Source: Purshia tridentata
Taxonomy: Eukaryota; Streptophyta; Magnoliopsida; Rosales; Rosaceae
Direction of reading: 5' to 3'
Assembly (NCBI GenBank): GCA_003254885.1
Contig: QANT01007646.1
Span: 1 to 64,000, forward strand
Length of the DNA stretch: 64,000 bases
In this document: piece after piece, positions 1 through 19,702 of the stretch
Layout: each line of letters opens with the position of its first letter
Position numbering within the stretch: the stretch's first letter is position 1
Translations under genes and position numbers: made by a program
Notes under the pieces: model-generated
The model's database searches: none
Told to the model about the DNA's origin: nothing
The model's input: only the letters and a program-made list of their open reading frames with translations

Positions 1-1110
1 CAATAGGGGCATTAGATTCCCTTGAGTCAGGAAACTATTTCCTTTCCCTGCACTTGCTAAACGTAGGAATGGAATTGATTTCCCATTCCCAGGCCTCCAA
101 AACTTGAACCAAACGAGCCCTTAGGGTGATTTATAGGCCGATTCAATTTTTTCTCTTCTTTTAGACTAATACCTTAATACTTTTTTATTTTTGACTAAAT
201 TCCAAAAATATTATCTAGATGTTTTTAATATATTTAAAAAATGTGTAATATTATCCTAAAACTAATGATATGTAAATCTTAATATTATCTTAGTATTATG
301 ATAATATTATTCTAATTGTATATTACTTTAATATTATAATATTATATTATATATCCTAATTAATATTATCATATTATCTAATAATTAATTAGGGATTTAA
401 CTATACCAAACAAACAATTGACTCTGGTTTGTAAATACATTTCAATTGTACCAATTAATCGATTAGCTCTGGTTTGTCGGCTTTTATGTTATGATTTAGC
501 TCCAGGATTTTGGGCTTTGCCCAAAATCCCATAGCTAAACCCTAACATAACGCCTCTATCGAATCCATTTTATACCCTAGGAGGAAATAAGGTGAAAAGA
601 TGGAATTTACTCTCAAAACTCAGAAAATGAAGCAGCTCGAATAAATATATATATATATACTAACCCAAATATTGGTACAATTGAAATGTGCATATATATA
701 TATAATTTTTTTTCTCTTATTTGTTTGATTATTTTGTATGAGTTAATATATTTTTTTATTATATAATATAAATGGATATTATCATTTATTATTTCAAATT
801 AAAAAATATAAAACTAGATAATCTTGAATGTTTTAATTAAAAATGTCTAAATAAATATTATCTTTCATAATTTTTAAAATTAATTCATATTAATTATCTT
901 AATTTTAAAAGGTAATATGAGTCAAAATTTTAAAAGGCCTATTTTTTAGACCTCAGTCTAAAAAATTAGATTTAAGTGTTAATTTAAATTTTTATATGAT
1001 TTTAATCCGAATGATCTTTCAAAATTTGATCTATTTCTAATTATTCATTTCTTTTATAATTTACATAACCGAAATGACCTCCAAGGAAGTCAATAAAAGA
1101 ATAATGGGCT
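1..1110. other. AT-rich intergenic DNA
   Basis: No coding signal is seen here. The stretch is very AT-rich, with short (AT)n runs near 644-659 and 693-703. It contains the nested inverted repeat listed separately at 437-689. Confidence 0.6.
437..689. repeat. Nested inverted repeat (MITE-like foldback)
   Basis: A 19-bp perfect inverted repeat lies at 437-455 and 671-689. Inside it, 486-515 and 519-548 form a second hairpin with 30-bp arms, about 5 mismatches and a 3-nt loop. Two inverted repeats, one inside the other, suggest a small foldback or MITE-like element. No clear target-site duplication was found, so the family is not assigned. Confidence 0.5.
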
Positions 1111-1507
1111 TTTCTTTTTCAGGAAGAGAGAAGATACTAATAAGAGCTCAGGCCCATTAATGTAAAGTTTCATCGGGCTTCTTAAATGGACTGGGCCTCA
1201 CAGCATGAGTGCCTTGGGCCCGTTGCCGCAACTGTAATAACATTGCAAAACGACATGATGTTTGTGAAGGAAAGAATGCTGCATGGTAGATCCTTTCTTT
1301 TTCAGGAAGAGAGAAGATACTAATAAGAGGTCAGGCCCATTAATGTAAAGTTTCATCGGGCTTCTTAAATGGACTGGGCCTCACAGTGTATGAACCGGTT
1401 ATTTTCCAACTTGTACAACATGAGTGCTTGGGCCCGTTGCCGCAACTGTAATAACATTGCAAAACGACATGGTGTTTGTGAAGGAAAGAATGCTGCATGG
1501 TAGATCC
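1111..1507. repeat. Imperfect tandem duplication, two units of about 183 and 214 bp
   Basis: Unit 1 (1111-1293) and unit 2 (1294-1507) are nearly identical over their whole length. Unit 2 carries about 32 extra bases in the middle (around 1387-1418). Open frames in this stretch match nothing recognised and are not called as genes. Confidence 0.8.
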
Positions 1508-1517
1508 ATGATCCATC

Positions 1518-2210
1518 TAAAGGTGGGCATACACCCGACCACCCGGATTCACCGCACATTTTCAACACGGCAGGTCAGGTTGAGTAAGTGCCACATTAGC
1601 ACGGGTGAGTCCGCTAGGCCGATGGTTATTGGGCTGAAAATGGCTTGGGACCTCCACCGCCCATTACCAACTTGACTGGCCCCATATTTAATAGCCTTAC
1701 CCTAAATTGCCAATAGCCCATTAGGGCCACCCCGTGTGTGTGTGTGTGTTTTTTTTAATTTCTCACCCTCTCTAGTCGCTCAATATCTTAACTTTCTCTC
1801 GTGACTCTCACTCTCTAGCCTTTTCAAGTCCAACACCATCTCAGATTTTCAATCTTCTTATATTCTCAGAATCACCACCACCTGGTCTATCACCTTCATT
1901 CTCCTCCACCATTCGATTTCGAGCACCAATGCCCCCCACCACCACCACCACCACCACAAGCTCCATCACAGCATCACCACCACTATGAAACCCTCGATCC
2001 CTCAATCTCGATCTAAAACCCTCTCTCTAGCCCTTGATCTTCTCCACCTTTTATCTCTACTAACCACTATTGTAAATAGGCTGGGCTGCCGACCCACCCA
2101 ACCTGCCAAATCGCCTAGGCCAAACCCGACTAACCCGCTTATTAAATGGGCAATTTCAACCTAACTGGTGGGTTAGGCACTAACCGACCCAATTCACCTG
2201 CTATTAGCCT
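1518..2210. mobile_element. Degenerate hAT-like non-autonomous element (tentative)
   Basis: The left end begins with an AAGGTGGGCAT-like motif of the kind found at plant hAT non-autonomous termini. The interior and right side carry GGGTTGG/CCGACC-type words on both strands, a short (TG)n and a (CAC)n run. No matching right terminus or 8-bp target duplication was found, so the limits are approximate and the call is weak. Confidence 0.3.
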
Positions 2211-3104
2211 AAGTTGGAAGATAACGACCGAAATTATCGAATGCACTTGAGGACAAATCAAATTGGTGAAGATTTTTGCGTTTGGATGAAAATGATACCC
2301 CAAAAAATAAACACCACCAGGCCAGGGTGAAGCCAACTCCGAAGTGGGAAATCCAAAACCACATCATCCAAACATTCCCAATTCAAAGACTAGTAAAACC
2401 CAAACCTAGCTGATTGAGAGAATGCCTTCCTTCTCTCTCCATTTTATCCACATCTCCCTCGCCTTCCTCTAATCTAAACCACCAGATTTTTCATATTTTT
2501 TTATCAGATAAAATCATAAAACGTTTAGAAGACTAGAGAGAGAGCACACACGCAACACTCACTTACTCACACTCTCACTCAGACTCGCTCAACAAAGCAA
2601 AAACACACACACACACACTAATGGCAGTGTAGTCTAGCTAGCTACTTCCTCTCTGTGCTTCTAATTACAACTCCGAAAATGGCTCTTCCCCAGCTCATTC
2701 CCTCCACATCGTCTTCCTCTCTAGCCCATAAACCCACCTTCAATCCCCATCCCAATCCAATCTTAAACCCAAACCCTAGTTTCCTCTCGCGGCTCCGCCA
2801 TCACCGCCGTCGCCAAAGACCGGGCTCTCTCAAATGCTCCGCCTCCTCCTTCTCCGAGAGACACCACACCAACCAGCCAAAATCAGACGACGTCATCGAG
2901 CTCCCGCTTTTTCCCTTACCTCTGGTCCTCTTCCCCGGCGCAATCTTGCCCTTGCAGATCTTCGAGTTCCGCTACCGCATGATGATGCACTCTCTCCTCC
3001 AGACCGATCTCCGCTTCGGCGTCATCTACAGCGACGCCGTTTCCGGCACGGCCGACGTCGGCTGCGTCGGCGAGGTCGTCAAGCACGAGCGCCTCGTCGA
3101 TGAC

Positions 3105-7240
<4,136 letters not shown>

Positions 7241-7296
7241 AATATGTCTTGAGTCCTTTTTTTTGGTAATATATCATTCTCCCTCCTCGTAATTGG

Positions 7297-7448
7297 TCTA
7301 GGATCGAGATTGACCTAATCTGCAAAGGCCAAGAGCATATCCGAGTGACCGACCTCGTGCGCACTACACCCTACCTGGTAGAGGAGTTGAAGTGGCTGGA
7401 GGGCCATCTGTCCGACCACCGTGAAGAGGACCTGGACGCATTGGCCCA
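7297..7448 (+). pseudogene. LON-domain gene fragment
   Basis: About 150 bp closely resemble LON codons at 3105-3250, including words for CKGQE, RVTDLV and VKWLE, with several substitutions. The match then switches to the LON 3' flank (compare 7449 onward with about 3745 onward). The start, transit peptide and C-terminal half are absent, so it is a non-functional duplicate fragment left by the tandem duplication. Confidence 0.85.
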
Positions 7449-7806
7449 TTTGATATGAACACATGTTTGCATAGAAACTGGATTCAATTTGCATATACTT
7501 TTTAAACTTTATATTGGGTTTCATGTTTGTGTGTGTTGATTTGCAATCTTTGTAGTCTTGCATAGCAAGTTGTCGTAATGAAGGGGAAGACTCGTGACTC
7601 AAACCCTCTGTTAGGTGAGAGGTGCTCTTGATTTTATTCAAATATTGAGAAGATATTACATATAACGTTACATGATCATCAATGAAAAATTTAAATTAAA
7701 CAAATTTTGATGTGTGCAACAGGACTCGTTTGTTTTGAAGTTATGTGCAGAATCTTATCATCTGGCAAGAATGACTGATCACCATAATTACACCAGTAGA
7801 GGAACT

Positions 7807-10362
<2,556 letters not shown>

Positions 10363-10730
10363 TTCGAGGGAGGCTGCTGGTTTGGGTTTTTGAGGGGTTG
10401 TTGCGTGGTATTGGGTGCCTAGAAATATGGAGAACAATGTTTCTTGTAAGTTGTATTTCTATGGACCTGTCTGATTGGACCAAATTTCTTCAACGCTATG
10501 AGACGCTGACCAGTTAAAATTGGACATTGTATGGTAACAAGTGAGGTTGTGTTTCCTTTTTTATTTTTCCCAATTTAGAAATGGGAACTCTTGATGGTGA
10601 TTTGTTAGATGGGAAAATTATTATGAAATGATGCTAATCTATCTTCTAGCAAGCTATAAGAAAAAAAATCATACTTGGGACATAAATTCAACTTCATTTT
10701 TTTGTTCTTAGAAATTCTTATACCAATTGT

Positions 10731-10947
10731 GTGGATATATAATTATTTCAACCTCATATTTCTCGTTTTTTTTGACACTCTAATTCTAAATTTATAACTA
10801 AAAAAAAAAATTCAAATGATTTTTTTTTGCCTCTAAAATTGTGGATATATAATTATTTCAACCTCATATTTCTCCTTTTTTTTGACACTCTAATTCTAAA
10901 TTTATAACTAAAAAAAAAATTCAAATGATTTTTTTTGGCCTCTAAAA
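10731..10947. repeat. Tandem repeat, two copies of about 110 bp
   Basis: 10731-10840 and 10841-10947 are almost identical AT-rich units differing by a few substitutions and homopolymer lengths. The repeat lies upstream of XBCP3-B and is not coding. Confidence 0.85.
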
Positions 10948-11592
10948 AAAAAATGCACAGAGTCCAAACTGTCCAATCTCAATATCATATGCTAGTTACT
11001 TGAGTTTACTGATATTTCAACAAGCAAAATAACATACCAAATAGTATGTAATATAATATATTTATCTTTACAATATTGGAGATATCTCAAGTTTTAATTT
11101 TAAATAATTTCATATTTTTCTAACAAAAAAAAGTTTTAATTTTACATCCACCATCTGTCAATTTAAAAAAAGAAAGAAAGAAAAATAACAGAAAATTAAA
11201 ATAAGATTTTCTTCATTTGACATTGACCATTAATAGCATTAAGATTAAGATTAAAACTAATGTCATAAAAAAAAAATTATATGTTATTTAGAATAGTTTA
11301 TAAACTTAAGGAGGCCACTGCCTTGAACTTTTGGTCCGGACCCTTATGTATGGACACGCGTGCAAGAACCTAGAGACAGTAGTAGCGGTTAGAGCTACAT
11401 AATACAGATAGATAGAGATCAGATCACTGTGTCTCTGTGCGTGTCTCATTCTGAATGCCTGCCGATACATCAGCCTTCATTGGGTCCAACCCGAAACCCC
11501 TCCCTCTGTCTCGAAAACCACCGACAATAAACCCCTCCCTTCCCTCAGCCTCATACTAGTCTGTACCAAAGGTTTTCAAAACCCGGTGAATC
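10948..11592. other. Intergenic region and GID8 upstream flank
   Basis: AT-rich DNA to about 11290, then a less AT-rich stretch with CT-rich segments that probably holds the promoter and 5' leader of GID8. No other gene is seen. Confidence 0.5.
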
Positions 11593-13647
11593 ATGGACGT
11601 CGATCCTCGTCACTACAATCACGTTGTAAGTTTCTATTTCCTTTTTGTTTTTATTTTTCAAATTATTGTAAGTTAGGGTTATTGACTCAATAATCACACC
11701 TAATTTCTGTTCAAATACATTGATTTTGGTCATTGACTGACTCATCGATACCATATTGGGGCCAATTGCATATGCCCATTGGGGCACTTGAATATATGAA
11801 GAAGAAAATTGATATAGTTTTCCATTGTACATTATTTTTTATGTTTATTTTGTTAATGTTTTATTGACACTCGACAGGCTATCAATGACAATGACATTCA
11901 CAATATTGTTCTATCATACCTTGTGCATAACTGCTATAAAGATACAGTGGAGTCGTTTGTTGCCTCTACTGGGATGAAGCAGCCTGCTGACTGTCTCGAG
12001 GATATGAAGAAAAGAAAAAGTGGGTCTTTTTTGGGTCACGAAATAATTTTGCTTGGAAAAATGTTGGAGTGGTTGATTGAGAAGTTGCTCATTGTGTGTG
12101 TGTTTTGTCCTCAGGAATTTTCAATTGTGCAGTGGAGGGGAACGCTCTTAAGGCGATTGAACTGACAGAAGAGCTGGCACATGACTTACTGGAGAAAAAC
12201 AAAGACTTGCATTTTGACCTTCTGAGCCTGCACTTTGTTGAACTTGTTTGCTCTAGGAAATGGTGAGCAAAATTACAATGACACCTCTAGAAGCTTATAT
12301 GATGCATTTCTTGCTTTTTAATTCTTTGTTTCTTTGGCAGCACAGAAGCTTTGGAATTTGCCCAGACCAAGTTGACCCCCTTTGGGAAGGTGGAAAAATA
12401 CGTTGAAAAGCTTGAAGTATGCCTCAAACTCTTAACTACTCCTTATATATATGCACAGTCCGACTCTTTTTGGTATGCATGTATGTATGTCAGTATCAAA
12501 CTCATGTTTGGTATTGCTTTAGGACTTCATGGCTCTGCTTGCTTATGAAGAACCGGAGAAGTCCCCAATGTTTCATTTGCTTAGCTTGGAATATCGACAG
12601 CAAGTTGCAGATAGTTTGAATCGAGCAATTCTTGGTTTGTTACCCAAGTTCCTTCATTCTTCTGTGTACCATTTATGTTCCCATGTTCCCTTGCAAATAT
12701 CGTATACTTATTTCATTGATTGTAAATTGGTCTTTTGAAACAATTTTTTTTGGTTGGCCACTTAAACAATTTTTATTGTGTTTCATGAATCATGGTAATT
12801 GTCAGCACACTCAAACCTGCCCAACTACGCAGCAATGGAAAGGCTAATACAACAGACAACAGTAGTTAGACAATGCATAAGTGAAGATAATGTCAAGGTA
12901 AAATGCAGTTAGTTGATCTTTATCTTAATGTTTAATTCTTGAGGCTGGAAAAAATTAAACCCGTTTTCACTTCTTATCTGACCTGGTTAGTCTTTCATGC
13001 TCTTCCTTTTTATAAATGACTGTCACTGGATTATTTGGTCTACGGCTAAAAGTGTTTAGGTGGTGTGTCATCTTTTTACTCTCTGTTGTATGTGTGTTTA
13101 GTAGGTAATCTAATGGGTCTTTCTGAAAACATTGTTAGGAAGAAAGATTTGTTCTTCTGAGTGGGATTCACAGGGAATTCGTCTACTATATTATTTTGTT
13201 GCAATTGCAGAAATCTAACCCATCCATGTACATGGTTTCATTGGCTCCTGATTGTCAGAAGTGTGGGCACAAAGTTATAGGGGACATGGTCTCATTTGTT
13301 AGGGTATTTGGCCGACCGCTGAGGAGAAAGCTAACATGCAACCTTTTGGATTATAAAAAAGAAAGAGATTATTTAGGATGGGACTGTACTCTAATAGAGC
13401 CTCGCCCACTACACTTCACTTAGTGGTATTGTGTGTGTGTACATACACATATAAAATATGTGCGTATGTATATTATGCCTTTTTCATCCATTTAAATAAC
13501 TTGGAGATAATTGGGATGAACAACTTCCTAGTTGCAAGAGAAGTGTAGTAGTGAAATGCAAGATGGCGTTTATTCCTCACCCTATTTTATGTGATTTTGC
13601 AGAATGGACCTCCCCCATTTTCTTTGAAGGATTTTCTGAGAAGCTAA
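11593..13647 (+). CDS. GID8: GID8-type LisH/CTLH/CRA protein (CTLH E3 ubiquitin ligase subunit)
   Basis: Seven exons: 11593-11625, 11878-12019, 12115-12262, 12341-12416, 12523-12634, 12806-12897, 13603-13647, giving 215 residues. An N-terminal LisH motif (about 16-45, NDIHNIVLSYLVHNCYKDTV) is followed by CTLH (about 50-110, with IFNCAVEGNALKAIELTEEL) and a CRA region (about 110-205). The product closely resembles human GID8/TWA1 and its Arabidopsis homologue (At1g61150 from memory). In the CTLH/GID complex this subunit is part of the scaffold linking RanBPM to the RING subunits. The short last exon encodes the conserved end PPPFSLKDFL. Length is typical of the family. The next gene downstream on the same strand is an Obg GTPase; no functional link is implied. 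Confidence 0.93.
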
Positions 13648-14792
13648 TTGAGGAAGTATTACTGGCTGGGGGCAATTGCTGTTGTTGAGTTTCCATGTCT
13701 TACAGTATGGCAAGTTTGCTTTAAATCTTGGCGTCATAGAATATTTCTTGTATAGAAAAATAGTCTTCAATACTGTGAGCATCTAGTGAGGTATGCCCCT
13801 TTTATTGATTGGCTGGCGATATAGAAAACTCCGATTGGGTAAAAGCTCTGTGCCAATGGGTTTTGTTTAGGTTGGGTATTTTAGTTTATGTAATGCGTTG
13901 CAAGGATTGCATATGTGACCATGGTGCTTATTTTGACCAGCAAACTTGTGTAATCTATCTAAATTATAATGTCAGATTTTTTCTAGAGGCGTTGTAATTT
14001 TTGTTTTTTCTTTCGTCGGCGATGTTCTATGTAAGTATGTGTATGAATTATTAATCAAATTAAGTTATAGATTAACAATTGTATGAATTATTGATCAATT
14101 AAATTATATATGTATGAATAGTTAAGTGACGAGGAAAATTTATAGGGTTGCAGCACGACCAATGTTTAAGACCAGCATGTAAAACCCAAAAAGCCCCCTA
14201 AATTCTGATCATCCACAGACTTGTTTTACCCCTTTTTTCCACCAACATCATTTTCTACTTATTTATTAAGTTTTTTAACGGGATTTTAAAAAACAGATTG
14301 GGGAACAGAAAAATTTTAACTGAGTTTTCTAAATCCCATCAGCTGTGCCAATATACCTTTTTTCAATCCTCTCACATCCTAACATTTTCTTATTTAGCCT
14401 TCAGTTTTTAATGACTCTCGCATTCAAAATTAAGGACTAATCATACATCCATAACTATTTTTTCACTTTTTTTTTAATAATGAGAAATGACAATTTCATT
14501 CTTGAATATTGATCACGTGATAATTAACATATTTCACGATTTATTTATATTTGTGGTTTAAGTTAAATATGATTCATTCTTTGGATTATTTTGAAGTGGG
14601 AGTTTTTGTTGAAATAAAAATGTAATTTTAAATTGAAAATAAAAATTGGAGTGTGAGGTGAGAGAGAAAGGGGTGAGAATAGCAGGAGTGTTAAGCAATA
14701 TGAGCAGCCACGCAAACACTTAGCCTGTCGTTTGAGTTCAGTCTGTCTAGCTCGCCCACTCAGTAGTGCGCTGCTTGCTTCACTATTCAGAT
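13648..14792. other. Intergenic region between GID8 and the Obg gene
   Basis: Contains the GID8 3' flank, AT-rich sequence and the Obg upstream flank. Short open frames here do not resemble known proteins. No repeat or RNA gene was recognised. Confidence 0.5.
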
Positions 14793-17700
14793 ATGTTCTC
14801 TGTCATCTCCCAACCACCATCAACTCGGTATCTTTTCCGGGACAAATCTTCGTTTTACGGCACCATTTTCCCTGAAAGGTAATCTCTGAAGTAATTCAAG
14901 TTTTCCCCATCTTTACATTTCGAATCACATGGAAAAATCGTAGTAAAGACACCATTTTGTGCTGACCCAGTTACGTCCGTGGCTTGTTATACATATAGGT
15001 GTGGTCGAGACTCGTGCAATTTGAAACAAATTGGGTACTACGCAATAAGCTGCCGACTTTCTACCAGAGCCAAAGACAAAGAATCTCCTCCTGCTTTGAA
15101 ACCTAATACCTTAATCAAGGAACCCCACAAGTACTTTGACCAGGTCAACATCACAGTTCGTGCAGGAGACGGAGGTCATGGTGCAGTCCTCACCATGCCG
15201 AACCAGAGAGCTACTGGGAAGCCGCAAGGGAAGCACGAGAAGGAGAAGATGAGGAGGAGAAGCTTGTTTAAGAGGGACTTTGGTGGTTCTCTTGTTCTTC
15301 CAGTGGGTGGGCATGGAGGTGATGTTGTGGTGTATGCAGATGAGGGTAAAGATTCACTGTTGGAACTTCACACCAAAAGCAGGCACAATGCAAAACGTGG
15401 TGGGAATGTGGATGCAATGGGTGTCTTGACCTCGCAAGTGCATGATGGCCTTGCTGCCCCAACTTTGCGTATTCCTGTGCCTGTAGGTTTGTATGTTATG
15501 TTGTGTTGTCATGTTTTCTATGACATCTTGCAGTGCATGTAGTGAATTGGGAATTTCGTGGAAAAATTTTAGTTTCAATTTCATCCCACTTCCATTTGCC
15601 TTATAGCTATACCTGTGCTAATGTTAGGTACGGTAGTGAAGCGTAAAAGAGGGAAGTTGTTGGCCGATCTAGCACAGCCAGGTGATGAAGTCCTTGTAGC
15701 AAGGGGTGGACAAGGAGGGGTGAGACATCGTACATCTTAAAATGGAGTGAAACTTTCAATAGATAGAATTATGTAGCTTGCATGTTCAGTGTCATTTTGC
15801 AGGTTACATGTAATTTTTCTTGGCTTTTGTGGCAGATTAGTTTGTTAGAAACGCCAGAGCATAGTAAGAAAAAGTTGATGGCTTTGACTACAAATGTGAT
15901 GAGAGATGATAGTGATAAGGTAAAAACCGTAAAAATGATGGTGCTTTTTCTTCATCTAGTATTTAACCTGTTTATTATTCATTCTCATTGTTGAACCTAA
16001 TTTCATTAATGGTCATGAAATAGATCCTCACAGCAAAATTAATGACATTGATTAATGACTACTACCCTTTCCTCTTTCCCCCACCTATATTTTAGAAATG
16101 TGGTTTTCAAATTGTAAATGAAAGTAGGTTTAAATTTAATTAATTCAAAGAAATGTGATGTTTATACATCAGCTTGCTCAAGTATTAGGTCAGTGCATTG
16201 CCTTTCTTGAAACAGATCACCTCTCAATCTCTCTCTCTTTGCGGAACCTGCTCAAAAAAATATTTTATACCTTAATATATAAGCTATGAAGCACGGATAC
16301 GGATACGGATACGGCGATTTGCTCAAAAAAATATTTTATACCTTAATATATAAGTAGAATACTATAATATGTACTCAATAACCATATGATTTTGTTCATT
16401 TATGTACTCATTTTTAGATTATTGCAGGTTTTAGCTCTTGGTCAACCTGGAGAGGAGGTTAGTTTGGAGTTGATTCTACGAGTTGTTGCTGATGTTGGTT
16501 TGGTTGTAAGTATTGCCCTCCTGTTTTCTATTTTTCAAATTATATTTTGGCTTTTCATGGGTTGAGAATAACATATTATAGAACAAGACTATTATAGAAG
16601 GTTTTTCTTGCCATTGTTGTAGGGCCTTCCAAATGCTGGAAAATCAACCCTTTTGGCAGCCACTACACTTGCAAGACCTGATATTGCTGATTATCCTTTC
16701 ACAACCTTAATGCCAAACCTTGGACGTCTTGATGGTGACCCAAGTTTAGGGGCACAGATGTATTCTTCTGAAGCAACATTGGCAGATTTGCCTGGTCTTA
16801 TTGAAGGGGCTCATCTTGGGAAGGTAATTTTATCGTCTTGTTTACTTGCTTATTCTAAAGCTCCAAGTTGCTTAATTCTAACTGTGCCCTCCTTTAGGGT
16901 CTCGGTCGCAATTTTTTGAGGCATCTGAGGAGGACTCGGTTATTGGTCCATGTTGTTGATGCAGCAGCTGAGAATCCTTTAAATGACTACAGAACTGTCA
17001 AAGAAGTATGTTGTCCCTTACTTATCTGCACTGCAGTATTTTATTGATAAGTTAATCTATACCTGTTGATACCAGACCCTGTCGGTCTAGTTGCATAAAA
17101 TTATTGATCGTTAATATCAACTTTCTTACCTGTGAATGATGATTCTTTAATAGTAATTAGTTTACCCCCTTGTAATTACTGGTTAGCTTTCATTGTGTTT
17201 CGATATGGAGAAGGCGAAAAGCAGTTCGAACGTTTATCCTGTGCGCAATATATATAAATTTTATTGTTCAAATATCTGTACTAACTACTGGTTTTATACT
17301 TTGTAGGAATTGCGAATGTATAATCCTAATTACCTTGAACGACCATACATTGTGGTGTTGAATAAAATTGACCTTCCTGAGGTTTGTGCCAATGATTTTT
17401 TATTTTCTTTATTTTTTCCCTTGTGATTAGTGCCATCCCCTGAGTTTCATTTTCAAATGAAATATATCTTTATTCAGGCAAGGGACAGGCTTCCATCTTT
17501 GACTGAAGAAATAATGAGACTCGGTACTGATGGGGCATCCCTTGAGCCAGAAACGAGCATTAGAGATGCAGTTCAACCGTTGCCCTCTGAAGGTGGAAAT
17601 GCAGATATATGCTATTCGGGAGTTTCCAGTAAAGATAAAAAGGATAAAGATATTGAGGACTTTCCACGACCCCTTGCCGTTGTAGGAGTCAGTGTTTTGT

Positions 17701-18622
17701 AAGTTCACCACCGTTATTTTGGATGCTTTGTCACATCCTTTACTTCTACGCCTAAATTTTATTGTCTGTTTTTTTTCCTGTGCACCTACAAAGTGCACTA
17801 ATTTATATTTTAAACATGACTTCCCATTTTGTTCTGAATAAGAAAAAAGTGGAAACAATTTTTTTATGAGAAATTCATAATTGTTGTTGATAATATTATT
17901 TGTTCACTGCCGTTCGGAATTAAAATCAAGTTATGTATATTCTAAATGCCTATTTATGTATTTATCATAACAGTATTGTTTACTATGTCATCTACTTGGT
18001 AACTAATGTCCTCATTCAGGTTTAGACGACATACAAATCCTTAGGTTTTTTGTTGTAAGAAGATCAAGACTTTGTTCTACAATTATTCTGACGGAAACCT
18101 TAGAAAAAAGAAAATAATTAACATCTTTCACAGGCCTAAGCCCCTTCCTTTACACACTTTTTAACCCCTCCTCACCTTTTTGGGGTTCAGTTACCTGTTT
18201 CATTAGGAGTCAAACCATGGAGGGGCAGAAGAATTTGTTTGCACTAATGATCAATCTTCCAGCATTTAGAACATGTAGAATTTTTGGATTTCCTGAAAAA
18301 TTTCCCTGGCATTTTATTCTGTCCTGTGATGGTTACTTGGTGGAAAATATGCATATGTCTGATGTAACCTTTCAGTTAAAACCACATTTTGGTCGATCAT
18401 GGATGGTAAAGTACTAAGCTTATGTTTGACTGATATGTTTATTATTAATATATGTAGCTCATAATAGCTAGTCAGAACTACCCTTTCTTAGTAGTTTGTT
18501 CTATTCTATGCAGTAACGAGCATCAGCCTAAATGAAAGTTGCATTGTGTTGGTTTTTGCAGGAAAGGCATCAGAGTGAATGAGATGTTGAACGAGATAAG
18601 GGCAGGTCTAAGAAAGTGTTAA
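14793..18622 (+). CDS. Obg-family GTPase, organellar (OBGC2/ObgM-like)
   Basis: Ten exons: 14793-14878, 14999-15486, 15628-15719, 15836-15919, 16428-16505, 16623-16823, 16898-17005, 17307-17381, 17478-17698, 18562-18622; 497 residues. The first 55 or so residues look like an organelle transit peptide. The Gly-rich Obg fold runs about 57-250 ([16 protein letters not shown] onward), with an insertion around [19 protein letters not shown]. The G domain starts near 277: G1 GLPNAGKS, switch region DYPFTT, G3 DLPG, G4 NKID. A charged, low-conservation insert lies between G4 and the weak G5 (VGVSVLKG). The bacterial OCT domain is missing. Obg proteins act in ribosome assembly; plant relatives serve chloroplasts or mitochondria. 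Which organelle cannot be decided here. Confidence 0.9.
16250..16354. repeat. Short direct repeat in an Obg intron
   Basis: A 34-bp word beginning GCTCAAAAAAATATTTTATA occurs at about 16251-16285 and again at about 16321-16354. Between them lies a run of ACGGAT units (about 16295-16313). The whole lies inside the intron between exons 4 and 5. Confidence 0.7.
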
Positions 18623-19587
18623 AGATTTAAATGTGAGATCATGAGGTTGTTTGTAAAACAGAGACCCTCTGAATTAGACAGGTTAGGAAGTTTTTGGGTT
18701 GTACATAGATGCTTAATGTAATCTTATAATGAATGAATTGGCAATTGTAATACTTTTCCTTCAATTAATGAATGAAATCCTAGCATCTCAATAGGATTAT
18801 ACTTTAATGTAATCTTTTTTCTTACTTTTCTTTTTATCAATATCTTTAAAATGTTGGCGGGTTCTAATTTTCGCTCACAGTTTACAAAACATAGATTTTG
18901 TACGCTTAAATTTGAATTTATGACATGAATGGGTGCACTGTAGACCTTCTCGAAGATGAGATAACTACAAAATCTGAGAACGTGTGCAATGATTTGAGAA
19001 ACTGGCAGGTGCCGGTTGTAGGGGGAATCCGTAGTACAGATTCATTTCTATGTGCGCAAAACTCGTGAAATTGTGGGTCCCATATGAATCCGGACGCGTT
19101 TAATCCACTGATTCTGTTTTGTCACTCAGTTCCAAGGACCGCTATTTCATGGGATTTAGGAAAAGCACACGTATCAATCTGCGTTGCTAATTTTCATGTA
19201 AAGCTGGTTTGGGAAATACCGCTGACCGCATTCTCTTATCTACAACTACAACCGTTTCACACGGTCACCGCCTCCAAATCCTAAACGGCTAAACCCAAAC
19301 ATTTTTCTTTTTTCTTTTTTCTTAAAAAAGTTTTTGTTTTTGAAAATTGAAAAAAAAAAAAAAAGAAATAATGAAAAAGCAAAAATGGAATGTTGCTTCT
19401 CTGTGTGCCACCTGAGCCAGCAAACAAGGGGTGTAGCCAAGTGTGTATCAGAGAAACAAACAGTGAGGCTGGCCGTGGACACGATCTGTCTTGTTCACCA
19501 TGCCAAGTATCAACACTCCTCCAGCTTAAGCCACGTTTCAGGTAGGCCTCATTACTCCTTCCTGGCTCCTATTCTGCTAACTTGTCA
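18623..19587. other. Intergenic region, Obg 3' flank to DREB2D promoter
   Basis: No gene is seen. It holds an A-rich tract near 19353-19365. An open frame continuous with the DREB2D coding frame extends back to about 19334, but it lies upstream of the likely TATA box. Confidence 0.5.
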
Positions 19588-19595
19588 TATAAATA
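19588..19595 (+). promoter_or_regulatory. Probable TATA box of DREB2D
   Basis: TATAAATA lies 108 bp before the ATG at 19703. Transcription would be expected to start near 19615-19625. This excludes the upstream in-frame ATG at 19385 from the main transcript and supports the start at 19703. Confidence 0.6.
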
Positions 19596-19702
19596 CCGCC
19601 ACCCATTCAGCCACCACCTTTCAATCAAAATCACAATCCCAAATCCCAAATTCCTTCAAGCTTATAGCTTCTCCCAGAGTTCTCTCTGTTTCAATTATAA
19701 GA